Assembly: GCF_004331455.1 (NCBI RefSeq) | Contig: NZ_SJJR01000024.1 | Coordinates: 1-64,000 of the forward strand | Origin: Micromonospora zingiberis | GTDB taxonomy: Bacteria > Actinomycetota > Actinomycetes > Mycobacteriales > Micromonosporaceae | DNA length: 64,000 nt | Direction: 5' to 3' | In this document: one piece after another, positions 8,328 to 16,876 of the stretch | Numbering within the stretch: position 1 is the stretch's first letter | Layout: each line of letters opens with the position of its first letter | The notes under the pieces: model-generated | What the model saw: only the letters and a program-made list of their open reading frames with translations | The model's database searches: none | Told to the model about the DNA's origin: nothing | Made by a program: the position numbers and the translations under genes

Positions 8328-8795
8328 ATGCGCGTCTACCTGGGATCCGATCACGCCGGTTTCGAGCTGAAGGTGCACCTGGCCAACCACCTCGCCAAGC
8401 AGGGCTACGAGGTGGTCGACGTCGGCCCGCACGCCTTCGACCCGGACGACGACTACCCGGCTTTCTGCCTGCACGCCGGTACCCGGGTGGTGGCCGACCC
8501 GGGCAGCCTGGGTGTGGTCATCGGTGGCTCGGGTAACGGCGAGCAGATCGCCGCGAACAAGGTCACGGGGGTTCGCGCGGCACTCGCCTGGAGCGTCGAG
8601 ACGGCCCAGCTTGGCCGGCAGCACAACGACGCCAACGTGGTCGCGGTCGGCGCCCGTCAGCACACTCTCGACGAGGCCACCGCCATCGTCGAGGCGTTCC
8701 TGACCACCGCCTTCTCCGGCAGCGAGCGGCACGCCCGCCGGATCGCCCAGGTCGCCGAGTACGAGCAGACCCGGCAGCTGCCCGACCTGCCCTGA
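8328..8795 (+). CDS. rpiB: Ribose-5-phosphate isomerase B
   Basis: 155 aa. RpiB interconverts ribose 5-phosphate and ribulose 5-phosphate in the pentose phosphate pathway. The N-terminal GSDHAGFELK, the phosphate-binding GGSGNGEQIAANKV loop and the NDANVVAVGAR block identify the LacAB/RpiB fold; Asp8 and His9 sit in the substrate site. The start is ATG 8328 (MRVYLGSDH); an upstream in-frame ATG at 8238 adds a non-homologous Arg/Pro-rich stretch. The length is normal. Confidence 0.93.
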   Translation: MRVYLGSDHAGFELKVHLANHLAKQGYEVVDVGPHAFDPDDDYPAFCLHAGTRVVADPGSLGVVIGGSGNGEQIAANKVTGVRAALAWSVETAQLGRQHNDANVVAVGARQHTLDEATAIVEAFLTTAFSGSERHARRIAQVAEYEQTRQLPDLP

Positions 8796-8924
8796 CCGTC
8801 CAGAAGTCGTCGGATACCTCGATCCGGGATCGACTGGTGACCGACCGGTATGCCACTCGATCCCAGATCGGGCATGCTCCGGCGCCGGAGCCGGGGGGAC
8901 GAACGACCCAGGCGGGTGGTCGGG

Positions 8925-9248
8925 TCAGCGGCGGGGCAGGTCGTCGCGGGGGGTCCAGTTCCGGCGGACGATGACCATCTCGGCCTCGGCCGCGGCGAGG
9001 TCCTCGTCGGTGGGGCGGGCGGCGTCCCGCGCCCGCATGGCCGCTGTCACGCTCACCTGTGACGAGCCGGAGCCGACCAGTCCGCGTAGCCCCCGCTCGC
9101 CTTCCTCGGCGCCGCCGTTGCGCCGTCCGCGTGGCGGTTCACCGCCGTCGTGCACGCCGGCCGTGGCCGCCGTGGGGCCCGGGTCGGCGGCGCTCTGCGG
9201 CCCGCCCTGGTGCCGGTGCCGTCGCCGCCGTCGTCCCTCGTCCGCCAC
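8925..9248 (-). CDS. Conserved small hypothetical protein
   Basis: 107 aa. The N-terminal two thirds is Gly/Arg-rich and probably disordered. The C-terminal part (residues about 65-107: VTAAMRARDAARPTDEDLA, then VIVRRNWTPRDDLP) is charged, looks structured, and resembles short actinobacterial proteins I have seen without assigned function. The start could be later than ATG 9248, because only the C-terminal block looks constrained. It is downstream of, and co-oriented with, the Eis-like gene. Confidence 0.55.
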   Translation of the reverse strand: MADEGRRRRRHRHQGGPQSAADPGPTAATAGVHDGGEPPRGRRNGGAEEGERGLRGLVGSGSSQVSVTAAMRARDAARPTDEDLAAAEAEMVIVRRNWTPRDDLPRR

Positions 9249-9350
9249 CCCCCGACCCTACCCGGGCCGACGGGTGTCGATCACGGCCTTGTCCGGCCCG
9301 GCCGCACCGTCGATGCGTGACGGTGGGCGGACCGGTCGTCGGGGCGCGGG

Positions 9351-10583
9351 TCAGAAGATCTCCAGCGCCGAGGGGGCGCGGTGCCAGGTGACGGCGGGGT
9401 CGGCGGTGGCCAGGGCGCCGGGCCGCAGCTCGCGTAGCCGGCCGGTGTCGGCGAGTGCGGTCGGGGTGGCGCCGCCGAGGAACAGTTCGCCGAGGCAGCT
9501 CACGTCGCAGGCCAGGTCGGCCGGGCCGGTCGCCGGTACGCAGCTCGCGGTTTTCGGGCCGCCCTGGAGCCGCCACCGGCCGGTGTTCTCCGGCAGCAGG
9601 CTGTCGGTCACCTCGACGACCATGTCGATGTCGGTGGCGTACCGCCGGGCGGCCAGGGCGGCCGGCACGTCGACCACGCGTACCCACAGCGCGTCGACCA
9701 GCCGTGGACCGAGCCGGCGTGGCTCGTCGACCAGCCGCAGCAGCGGCTCGTCCACGGCCGCCCGCAGGAAGGACACCTGCCGGGTCAGGTCGATCGACAG
9801 CAGCATCCGCCAGATCGCCCGGTATCCCGCCGCGCTGCTCGTCACCACCTCGTCGACGCTGGTCAGGCTCTTCGGGCCGGCGCCGTCCCAGTCGGCCTTG
9901 GTGCGGAACAGGCCGTACCCGTCGATGCCGTCGGGGCCCTCGTGCAGCACGACCCGCCGTTCGGTCGCGCCGCCACGCTGGGCCTCCGGATCGACAAGTA
10001 CGTAGCGCCACCACCGGTCGTCGCGGGCGGACCAGCCGGGACGGCCGGCGCGCACCTGGTCGTACACCCGGGCGAGATCGGCCCGGCGCGCTGCCGGACG
10101 GTCCAGGCGTAGCCGGCCCTCGTCGGCGGTCGGCGGCGGCAGCCGCAATTCGTTGGTGTCACCGGTGATCTGGAGGCGTTGCGCGGCCAGGCCGTAGCCG
10201 AAGCGGGGGTAGATTCGGCCCTCGCTGGCCCAGAGCACCGCGACCGGTTCCCGGCGGGCCTCGTGGATCTCGCGGAGTTGCCGGCGCATCAGCGCGGTGA
10301 GCAGGCCGCGCCGCCGGTGCGTGGGGGCCACCCCGACCATGCTGACGTGCGCCGCGGGCACCGCGCTGCCGGGGATACCCAGCTCCCGGGTGAAGGCGGC
10401 GGCCGTGCCGACCAACTCGGCACCGTCGCGTACGACCAGGGCGCGCTCCGGTTCGAAGATCGCGCGTTCGGTCTCGTGTGCCTCGGGTTCGAGGCTGTGG
10501 TGGAACAGGAAGTTCAGGAACCGCCCCATCTCGTCGAAGTCTTCGGCGCGGGCGGTCTCGATCGGCAGGGGAGTGGTGGTCAC
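9351..10583 (-). CDS. Eis-like GNAT N-acetyltransferase
   Basis: 410 aa with the Eis family layout: an N-terminal GNAT domain with the acetyl-CoA loop (VSMVGVAPTHRRRGLLTAL, about residues 80-98), a second degenerate GNAT fold, and a C-terminal SCP2-like domain ending in ALEIF, where the free C-terminal carboxylate of Phe is expected in the active site. Eis proteins acetylate amines, including aminoglycosides in mycobacteria; the substrate here is unknown. The start is GTG 10583 (MTTTPLPIE) with only a weak ribosome binding site. It is divergent from the membrane protein gene at 10695. Confidence 0.85.
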   Translation of the reverse strand: MTTTPLPIETARAEDFDEMGRFLNFLFHHSLEPEAHETERAIFEPERALVVRDGAELVGTAAAFTRELGIPGSAVPAAHVSMVGVAPTHRRRGLLTALMRRQLREIHEARREPVAVLWASEGRIYPRFGYGLAAQRLQITGDTNELRLPPPTADEGRLRLDRPAARRADLARVYDQVRAGRPGWSARDDRWWRYVLVDPEAQRGGATERRVVLHEGPDGIDGYGLFRTKADWDGAGPKSLTSVDEVVTSSAAGYRAIWRMLLSIDLTRQVSFLRAAVDEPLLRLVDEPRRLGPRLVDALWVRVVDVPAALAARRYATDIDMVVEVTDSLLPENTGRWRLQGGPKTASCVPATGPADLACDVSCLGELFLGGATPTALADTGRLRELRPGALATADPAVTWHRAPSALEIF

Positions 10584-10694
10584 CGGTCGTGTCTATCCGA
10601 TCGACGCGGGTGGAGCGACCCATTTGTCGGCTGGCTACCCTCGGAGTGTCCAGCGGCGACCGAGTTCGCCGCCGGCCCAGGGGGAGGGAACGAC

Positions 10695-11234
10695 ATGGCC
10701 GACCAGACGCAGCCGTGGGCGGAGCGGACCGTGGAGGTGCCGCCGCAGCCCGATGCGGACATACCGTCGCAGCGTGACCCGTATCGGCGTGGGGTGGCCT
10801 CGGTCGGCTCGACGGCACCGCGTACCGAGCCGTTTCCGGTGGTGGACCAGGTGCCGACGGGCACCGGCTGGCCGGGTGAGCCCGCACCGCGCCGGCCGTT
10901 GAGCTGGCACATGGCGCAACTGCGCAAGGGTGGCGAGTGGAGCGCCGCGGGCGCGCTGTTCGCCTTCGTCTGCTGGGGGATCTGGGCGATCTCCGGCGGT
11001 GGCGACCTCGCCGGGCCGTTTCTGATCTTCGTGTTGAGTCTGCTGGTGGCGGCCGGCCTCTTCGCGCTGGCCCGGCTGCTGGGCCGGGTGGTGCTGGAGC
11101 GGCAACTGGGCCGGGTACGGCGCAGTGCGCGCGGCGCCCACCTGGTCACCGCGATCTTCCTGACCGGGCTGGGTGTCGCCTACCTGCAACAGACCCAGTG
11201 GATCATGGACGCCTGGAACTGGCTGACCACCTGA
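10695..11234 (+). CDS. Multi-pass membrane protein, unknown function
   Basis: 179 aa. The first 75 residues are polar and Pro-rich, probably cytoplasmic. Three hydrophobic segments follow: about 83-98 (ALFAFVCWGIWAISG), 103-126 (FLIFVLSLLVAAGLFALARL) and 146-162 (AIFLTGLGVAYLQQTQW). The start is ATG 10695, after GGGGAGGGA. A perfect terminator hairpin begins eight bases after the stop, so it is a single-gene transcript. I see no conserved catalytic motif. Confidence 0.75.
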   Translation: MADQTQPWAERTVEVPPQPDADIPSQRDPYRRGVASVGSTAPRTEPFPVVDQVPTGTGWPGEPAPRRPLSWHMAQLRKGGEWSAAGALFAFVCWGIWAISGGGDLAGPFLIFVLSLLVAAGLFALARLLGRVVLERQLGRVRRSARGAHLVTAIFLTGLGVAYLQQTQWIMDAWNWLTT

Positions 11235-11241
11235 GTCGGGT

Positions 11242-11277
11242 CGCCGGGCGGGTCGACGCACGCCGACCCGCCCGGCG
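11242..11277 (+). terminator. Terminator hairpin, 14-bp perfect arms
   Basis: Arms 11242-11255 and 11264-11277 pair perfectly with an 8-nt loop, directly after the membrane protein stop. Confidence 0.85.
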
Positions 11278-11385
11278 GGACCGGTCGCGGCACCGCGACC
11301 GAAAAGGTCGTCACTCCACCAGGACGGCGCTACATACCCGGCCGTCGCCGGTTCATCCGTGACCAGGACCGGATCGCTGCCGCAG

Positions 11386-11437
11386 GCCGGGTCACGGCCC
11401 GCAGCAGAGCAGCCGGGTCACGGCCCGCAGTAGAGCA
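11386..11437. repeat. 26-bp tandem duplication across the 3' end of the subtilase gene
   Basis: Bases 11386-11411 and 11412-11437 are identical except for one base. On the minus strand the inner copy encodes the last residues and stop of the subtilase (LLYCGP-stop); the outer copy repeats that segment, including the stop, downstream of the gene. It is a small 3'-end duplication that leaves the protein unchanged. Confidence 0.9.
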
Positions 11438-12623
11438 GCCGGTTCGCGGTGGCGCTGGGCACCCCGCTGACCACGCCCGCGCTGGCCCGGGCGATCAGGT
11501 ACGCGGCGACCTGGGCGGGGCTCCAGGTGGGGTTGGTCTGGAGGACGAGGGCGGCGCAGCCGGCGACATGTGCGGCGGCCATCGATCCGCCGCTGAGCGT
11601 CGCCGTCGCCGTGTCGCTGGTGTGCCAGGTCGAGGTGATGTTCGCTCCCGGCGCGTACAGGTCCAGGCAGGAACCGTAGTTGCCGGACGGTGAGCGGGCA
11701 TCGGTGGCGGTGGTGCCGGCGACGGTGAGCGCGGCCGGGACCCGGGCGGGCGAGGTGTTGCAGGCGTTGGTGTTCGAGCTGCCGGCGGTCACCACGTAGG
11801 TCACGCCCGTGTTGATCGAGTTCGTCACCGCCGCGTCCAGTGCGCTGCTCGCCGCACCGCCGAGCGCCAGCAGCGCCACCGCCGGCCGCACCGCGTTGGC
11901 GGTCACCCAGTTGATCCCGGCGATCACCTGGGCGGTGCTGGCGCTGCCCGCGCAGTTGAGCACCCGCACCGGGTGCAGCCGGACCTGCTTGGCCACCCCG
12001 TGCAGGGTGCCGCCGACGGTGCCGGCCAGGTGGGTGCCGTGCCCGTTGCAGTCGTCCGCCGGCAGGCCGTCGACCAGGTCGACACCGGTGCCGACCCGAC
12101 CGCCGAAGTCACTGTGGGTGCCCCGGATGCCGGTGTCGATGACGTACGCGTGCACGTCCGGTGCGGTGTTCGGGTACGCGTACCGGCCGTCGAGGGGCAG
12201 GTACCGCTGGTCGATCCGGTCCAGTCCCCAGGACGGCGGGTTGTACTGCACCCCCGACGTGGTCACGGTGATGGTCCGGTTCTGCTCGACGTAGGCGACC
12301 GCCGGGTCGGCGGCGAGCCGGCGGGCGGCCCGCTCGGGTAGCCGTACCTCGAAGCCGGACAGGGCGGCGGCGAAGATCCGCTCGATCCGGCCGCCGTACC
12401 GGGTGGCCAGCCGCTGCGTGGTGACCTCGGTCGGCTGGTCCTTGAGCACCACGACGTAGCTGTCGACGACGGCGGTCGGGGCGTCGGCGTACCGGATCTC
12501 GCCGGTGGCGGGCGCGGCGGTGGCGGGCCCGCCGGTGAGGGCGACCACGACGGCGGTGAGCAGGAGGGCGAGCGGCCCGCGGATGGCGGCCGGGCCTCGC
12601 CGGTACGGACGGGGGAGTGGCAT
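11418..12623 (-). CDS. Secreted subtilisin-like serine protease (S8) with altered oxyanion residue
   Basis: 401 aa: Sec signal peptide (hydrophobic 18-32, cleavage near ATAA-PA), an inhibitor_I9-type propeptide (about 40-120), then the S8 catalytic domain. The triad is Asp163 (VIDTGI), His195 (NGHGTH) and Ser347 (LSGGSMAA). Two positions are unusual: the oxyanion-hole Asn, normally in AAGN, is Ser282 (TAGSSN), and the usual GTSMAAPH is GGSMAAAH. Activity may be reduced or altered. The start is ATG 12623 with GGAGGAGG upstream; the open frame further upstream overlaps the DUF1028 gene and is a shadow. Cysteines suggest disulfides in the exported enzyme. Confidence 0.88.
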   Translation of the reverse strand: MPLPRPYRRGPAAIRGPLALLLTAVVVALTGGPATAAPATGEIRYADAPTAVVDSYVVVLKDQPTEVTTQRLATRYGGRIERIFAAALSGFEVRLPERAARRLAADPAVAYVEQNRTITVTTSGVQYNPPSWGLDRIDQRYLPLDGRYAYPNTAPDVHAYVIDTGIRGTHSDFGGRVGTGVDLVDGLPADDCNGHGTHLAGTVGGTLHGVAKQVRLHPVRVLNCAGSASTAQVIAGINWVTANAVRPAVALLALGGAASSALDAAVTNSINTGVTYVVTAGSSNTNACNTSPARVPAALTVAGTTATDARSPSGNYGSCLDLYAPGANITSTWHTSDTATATLSGGSMAAAHVAGCAALVLQTNPTWSPAQVAAYLIARASAGVVSGVPSATANRLLYCGP

Positions 12624-12748
12624 CGGTTCCTCCTCCTGGTGGCCCCTGCGGCGGGCGGTGGCCCTCGGGCTGGGGCCTCGACGGTTCCCAGGATGGTACC
12701 GATATATCCAAGACCATAGATGAAATCGGTTCGCTCGGAACCGGGGCG

Positions 12749-13426
12749 CTAGCCGAGCACCTCGCGGGCGGCGGCGCCCATCGGGTCGTCCCGGGTGGGC
12801 AGCTGCCGGACGGCCAGCGCCATCTCCTCGTGGAAGACGTCGTACAGCCGGCGCAGTTCCTTCGCCGGATGATCGTGGTCGTCGACCCGCAGATCCCACA
12901 GCGGGTACGGCTGTTCGCCGATCACCGTGACGGTCGCCGACCGCGCTCCGTGCCGGTCGCCGCCGGCATCCTCGCCCAGTTCGATGGCGCGCAGCAGCCG
13001 CTCGGCCAACTCCTGCCCCGCGCTGGCCTCGAACCCCCGGACGATCTCGTCGAGCGGCTCCGGGCCCACCAACCGGTTGCCCTGCGCCGCGTAGCCGGCA
13101 CCGATGCGATGACCGGACCAGTCGAGGGTGCGGGCGCCGGTGAAGGCGTACGCCCGCCCCTGGCGGTCCACCATGCCGGCCTGGCGTACCTCCCGACCCG
13201 GATCGCGGGCCAGCAACTCCGCCAGCACCTGCTGCGGCGAGCGCCCCTGCGCCAGCAACGGCAGCCCGTCGTAGGCCAGGAACGGATTGTGTAGTGCCTG
13301 GGTGGCCACGGCACCGCCATCGTGCTGGACGTGCGCCACCAGCTTCCCCACGCCGGGTTTGGCGGTCAGCGCCGCCACCCCCAGCTGGCCGGTACGCCGA
13401 CATCGGGCAACGAGCGAGAAGGTCAC
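12749..13426 (-). CDS. DUF1028 domain-containing protein
   Basis: 225 aa. The N-terminal MTFSLVARCRRTGQLGVA, the AVATQALHNPFL block and GRAYAFTGARTLDWSGH match the DUF1028 family, which has an Ntn-hydrolase-like fold and no settled function. The start is GTG 13426, with AAGGAG a few bases upstream. The stop is 126 bp from the subtilase start, same strand, so co-transcription is possible. Confidence 0.85.
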   Translation of the reverse strand: MTFSLVARCRRTGQLGVAALTAKPGVGKLVAHVQHDGGAVATQALHNPFLAYDGLPLLAQGRSPQQVLAELLARDPGREVRQAGMVDRQGRAYAFTGARTLDWSGHRIGAGYAAQGNRLVGPEPLDEIVRGFEASAGQELAERLLRAIELGEDAGGDRHGARSATVTVIGEQPYPLWDLRVDDHDHPAKELRRLYDVFHEEMALAVRQLPTRDDPMGAAAREVLG

Positions 13427-14039
13427 GGCCGCTCCTTACCCCCGGGCCCGGCCGCCGAATCGCGGACCTGCCACCGGACCCGTACGGTAAGTGCTCGGCG
13501 CGGGCGTTGGCTACGGCACGGAGCGGGACGGTGCCGACCCGCAAGCTCCGGTACGGTCCGCCAGATCAACCCTGCGTCGAGGCGGACCGCCAACACCCGA
13601 GCCCTCGGGAACCTCGCACTGATCACCGGTCTGCTGGTCTCGGCCATCACGCTGTCGACCGGCACCGGGTCGCGGGCGAACTCCTGCCAGGGCGGTGTCC
13701 GTTCGGCTAGATGATCTAGCCGAACGGCCATCCGGCGCTGCCGGCCATCAGCTGCTCTGTCGGCGGCCTCTGCCCGCTCGTGTCGGCGGCCGGACCGGGC
13801 CGTAGCCGGTCGCCCGCAGCTTCATGATCAGCATGAATGCCGCTCGCGGCCGGCGGGTCGCGCCGCTGGATGCCCCTGCCGTTGGCGTGGTTCGCCGACC
13901 ACTCGACGGGCCGGTTCGCTCGCCATCTGTCCAGGTTAGATGACCATTGCTCGTTACGTCGGTCAAGTCGGCGTGATGACGGAAAGCGTCCACTGTCCAG
14001 GGTCGCCCGCCGGATGATCTTCCGTTACGGTCCCCCGCC
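13427..14039. other. 613-bp stretch without a convincing gene
   Basis: Upstream region shared by the minus-strand DUF1028 gene and the plus-strand papain-fold gene. Short frames are open on both strands, but none has a ribosome binding site and a recognisable product. The only clear structure is the 29-bp palindrome at 13699-13727. Confidence 0.6.
13699..13727. promoter_or_regulatory. 29-bp perfect palindrome, candidate operator
   Basis: Two 14-base arms around one central base form a perfect dyad (right arm ATCTAGCCGAACGG). Its AT-containing centre and position between divergent genes fit a dimeric repressor site better than a terminator. No regulator gene is adjacent, so the binding protein is unknown. 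Confidence 0.55.
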
Positions 14040-14885
14040 ATGAAGAATCTTGCGGGACGATCCCTGCGGTCATCCCTGGCACTGTTGACGACCCGACGCA
14101 TGTTGAAGAGCCTCGCCGCCATGATCGCGGCGATCGCGATGACGCTCGCCGTCGCCGCACCGGCGCACGCGGCCGACGGCGCCGACTGGCGACTGGTCCG
14201 GCTCGTCGAACTCAACCCCGGCACCACCGAGGAGGAGATGCAGACCGCGCTGGAGGAGGCGGCGACCGAACTCGGGATCACCTACGACGAAATGCTCGAC
14301 CAGGCGCTGGCGCAGGCCGACGAGGCCGTCGAGGTGGATCCGTGCCTGCCGGACGAGGACGAGCCCCTGCCTGACCCCGAGCCGGAGCCGGCAGGATTCG
14401 CCCTCGCCTGCTCCTCGACCAGCCCGGGCGTGGTCAACCTCGGCAGCGGCCGCTACAAGGGCGACATCTTCCACTCCTGGGCGCGGACGCTCAAGGTGGT
14501 CCACAACCACGTCGGCATCTACTACAACACCTCGACCGTCGTCGAGGCCCCCGGTGGCACGACGAACAGCAGGTCGGTCTCCGCGTCGACCCACCGCGTG
14601 CAGCTGCCGCTCTACAAGATGTCCGTGAGCACCACCCAGGCGAACCGTGACATCGCCGCCAACTACGCGTACAACAACCTGCGCAACAAGGCGTACGACA
14701 GCAACTTCGCCTTCAACAAGACGTCGTCGGCCACCAAGCTGAACTGCTCGGAGCTGGTCTGGCGGGCGTACAAGAAATCCACCGCCAACATCGATCTCTC
14801 CTGGTCCTGGGACCCCTTCGCCGTCTACCCGAACGACATCAAGGGTTCGTCCAAGACCGTGACGTACTACACCCGTACTTCCTGA
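14040..14885 (+). CDS. Secreted permuted papain-fold (NlpC/P60-like, YiiX type) hydrolase
   Basis: 281 aa. It has a signal peptide (hydrophobic core about 21-42, cleavage near PAHA-AD), an acidic helical linker (about 50-120), then a permuted NlpC/P60-type core in the order GDIFHSW, HNHVGIYY, VVEAPGG and LNCSELVWRAY. His, Glu and Cys are at the positions expected of YiiX/DUF830-type cysteine hydrolases (amidase or thioesterase; substrate unknown). ATG 14040 has a poor ribosome binding site; ATG 14100 (MLKSLAAMI) would still give a signal peptide. A perfect terminator follows. Confidence 0.75.
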   Translation: MKNLAGRSLRSSLALLTTRRMLKSLAAMIAAIAMTLAVAAPAHAADGADWRLVRLVELNPGTTEEEMQTALEEAATELGITYDEMLDQALAQADEAVEVDPCLPDEDEPLPDPEPEPAGFALACSSTSPGVVNLGSGRYKGDIFHSWARTLKVVHNHVGIYYNTSTVVEAPGGTTNSRSVSASTHRVQLPLYKMSVSTTQANRDIAANYAYNNLRNKAYDSNFAFNKTSSATKLNCSELVWRAYKKSTANIDLSWSWDPFAVYPNDIKGSSKTVTYYTRTS

Positions 14886-14898
14886 CCAGGCACATTCA

Positions 14899-14935
14899 GT
14901 ATCGCGTGACCCCGGCGTACGGGGTCACGCGATAC
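14899..14935 (+). terminator. Terminator hairpin, 15-bp perfect arms
   Basis: Arms 14899-14913 and 14921-14935 pair perfectly with a 7-nt loop, between the papain-fold gene and the lipoprotein gene. Confidence 0.88.
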
Positions 14936-14954
14936 CCCTCTTGGAGACCACCAG

Positions 14955-16184
14955 ATGCCCTCCCGGAAAACCCTCGCCCTCGTCGGCGTCTGCGCGCTGA
15001 TCTTGTCGGCCTGCTCCGCAGAGAAGGACTCGGCCGCAGAGAACAAGCTCGAAGCGGGGGCGCTGACCGCAGCCGAGGCCCGGCTCGGCGACACCATCTT
15101 CGCCTTCTACCTCAGCCCGCAGAACAACGCCAAGACCTTCGCCGGATTCAAACGGAATCCCGCGTACGTCGTCCTCGTACAGCCGGATGGTTCCTACCGG
15201 ACCGTCAAGACCGTCGGCATGGACCTGGGCCGGCTGGCCTGGTCCGACGCGGGCCTGTCCTTCGCCGACGAGGAGCAGGACTACCTGCTGCGCGCCGACG
15301 GGCTGACCACCGTCCCCAGCCCCAAGACCGATCTTCAGCAGTCCGCCTTCGCGCTCCCCGGCGGCGAGGGATTCGTGGCCGTCTACAACGAGGGATCGCC
15401 CGAGGAAGGGCGCTACACCAACCAGGTGGTGGCGACGACAGGTGCCGGGTCGGCGCGCTACCGGGTCGAGGGCAACTACTTCACCAACGCGCTGTGCGAC
15501 GACACCGTCTACGGCATCTCGCAGCAGTCGGGCGCCCACTCCGCCGAGTCCGCGAGCCTGCCCGGCCTACGCTCCAAGGCCGACCCACAGCTGGAACCCG
15601 AGATGCTCGCCCGCCTCTACCCGTCGCCCGGCGACGGCCAGGAAAAGGTCATCGGCTGGCGCTCGGCGTTCGACACCGGCCCGATCGTCCACCACCTGCC
15701 GTGCGAGGACGGCGTGATCACCTTCCTCTCCGCGTACCAGGACGCCGACGGGCTGCCCCACACCGCGATCGTCAGCTGGGACACCGACACCGGGAAGTAC
15801 GTCGAGCGCCGGCTGGTCGACGACAACGGCCGACCCCTCGACCGTACGGAGCTGGAAGCCATCAGCTACGACAGCGGATCGCTGCGCGACGGAAAGCTCG
15901 AATGGTTCGGCCCCGAGGGCGACATCATGGCCACCGACGTCGACACCGGCGCCACCACCCGCCGCTTCACCACCGGCTACGGCCCGCAGGGCGCCCAGGT
16001 CGCATTCACCCCAGACTCGATCTACACCCTGGGTGACCCCGTCGACCGCCAGACCCCGGTGACGTTGAAGCAGTTCGACCGCACCACCGGCGAGACCCTC
16101 ACCTCGTTCACCCTCGACGGCATCAGCGAACGCCTCTCCCTCAGCCTCGTCATCCGCGGCGTCGCCGTACGCCCACCGGCCTAG
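14955..16184 (+). CDS. Lipoprotein, probably beta-propeller-like
   Basis: 409 aa. The N-terminus has a short positively charged region, a hydrophobic core and the lipobox LSAC (Cys20), so it is a secreted lipid-anchored protein. The body has repeated short strands with Trp/Asp/Gly (YVVLVQPDGSYRTVKTVG, AIVSWDTDTGKYVERR, TLKQFDRTTGETLTSF), resembling a WD-like propeller. No catalytic motif is seen. The start is ATG 14955 with TTGGAG upstream. It is separated from the preceding secreted hydrolase by a terminator. Confidence 0.75.
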   Translation: MPSRKTLALVGVCALILSACSAEKDSAAENKLEAGALTAAEARLGDTIFAFYLSPQNNAKTFAGFKRNPAYVVLVQPDGSYRTVKTVGMDLGRLAWSDAGLSFADEEQDYLLRADGLTTVPSPKTDLQQSAFALPGGEGFVAVYNEGSPEEGRYTNQVVATTGAGSARYRVEGNYFTNALCDDTVYGISQQSGAHSAESASLPGLRSKADPQLEPEMLARLYPSPGDGQEKVIGWRSAFDTGPIVHHLPCEDGVITFLSAYQDADGLPHTAIVSWDTDTGKYVERRLVDDNGRPLDRTELEAISYDSGSLRDGKLEWFGPEGDIMATDVDTGATTRRFTTGYGPQGAQVAFTPDSIYTLGDPVDRQTPVTLKQFDRTTGETLTSFTLDGISERLSLSLVIRGVAVRPPA

Positions 16185-16324
16185 CAAGTAAGAGCGGCCG
16201 GCAATTGGTGGTGGTGACGCAGCGGGAGGTCGAGCGGCCGGAGGCGGACGCGGCACATGCCCAGGGCCCCGTCACTGACCCCAGGCAACCATCTGGCAGG
16301 CTCGCTGCCACGCCAAGGCATCCG

Positions 16325-16374
16325 AGATCTTGGTACGAGGGCGCCCCTCAAGGGGCAGATTCGTACCAAGATCT
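16325..16374. terminator. Two-tier hairpin
   Basis: The outer arms 16325-16338 and 16361-16374 (AGATCTTGGTACGA and its complement) are perfect; an inner pair 16343-16348 and 16351-16356 continues the stem. It is 140 bp after the lipoprotein stop. A terminator is the simplest reading, but the AT-rich outer arms could also be a protein-binding site. Confidence 0.6.
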
Positions 16375-16537
16375 TCCCTGCCCTGGGTGGCGGGCTGGCT
16401 ATCAGGACGTGTCGGCCTATTGCCGGTCGCTCTAAGCCACGTGCCCCGGAACTCGTAGCCGCTCAGGCGTGCGCTCGGAACCACGCGCGATCAAGGGGAG
16501 CTGGAACAGAAGCGGCCCAGGCTCGGCAATCATGCCC

Positions 16538-16601
16538 CTGGTCTGGGCCGGTGGTGCTGGAGCGGGCGACGAGAATCGAACTCGCACCGTCAGTTTGGAA
16601 G
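16538..16601. repeat. Left 64-bp direct repeat (att-like) of the island
   Basis: This is identical, except for one base, to 26207-26270. It contains the 3' portion of a tRNA-Gly gene on the minus strand (16558-16601). Direct repeats of a tRNA 3' end are the usual attachment-site duplication left by tyrosine-recombinase elements. The other half of the tRNA is absent at both ends. Confidence 0.88.
16558..16601 (-). pseudogene. tRNA-Gly(UCC) 3' fragment
   Basis: Read on the minus strand this gives anticodon loop CTTCCAA (anticodon UCC), the 3' anticodon stem ACTGA, a 4-nt variable loop, a T-arm with TTCGATT and acceptor end CGCCCGCT-CCA. The 5' half (D-arm and 5' acceptor) is missing: the preceding bases do not pair with the anticodon stem. 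It is not a functional tRNA gene. Confidence 0.82.
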
Positions 16602-16876
16602 ATCGTTTCCGGCTGTCATGATCTGCCCGGATCGCCTGGTCGGCGGTGGTGTCGTCTTGCCCGATCATGACCGCTGTAGACCGCCTGGGGCACCGGCTAC
16701 TGGCACGTGGCTGGCACGGCGGCGCGGCTGTCCGGCGGTGTGCGGCTTACCGCCCCTGGCCTGTCGGGCCGGGGGCGGCTCGCCGTGCCGCCGGCTCTCC
16801 GCGCGCCCGAGTGACGCCGGCGCCGGTGCTGACCGTGCGACAATGAGTGGCGGTGTGGTGGAGGAGGTGGGTCGTG

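Larger units (their letters stand above)
16185..16876. other. Intergenic region with hairpin and left island boundary
   Basis: No gene is supported here. It contains a strong hairpin (16325-16374), likely terminating the lipoprotein transcript, and the left copy of the island-flanking direct repeat (16538-16601). Short frames across the tRNA fragment are shadows of it. Confidence 0.6.

Noticed and set aside
13423..13731. 102-codon minus-strand frame upstream of the DUF1028 gene
   Set aside because: Starts inside the 29-bp palindrome, has no ribosome binding site and no recognisable domain; overlaps the DUF1028 start region.
16432..16668. Minus-strand frame containing VRVRFSSPAP
   Set aside because: This peptide is a common translation artefact of tRNA 3' ends; the frame runs across the tRNA-Gly fragment.
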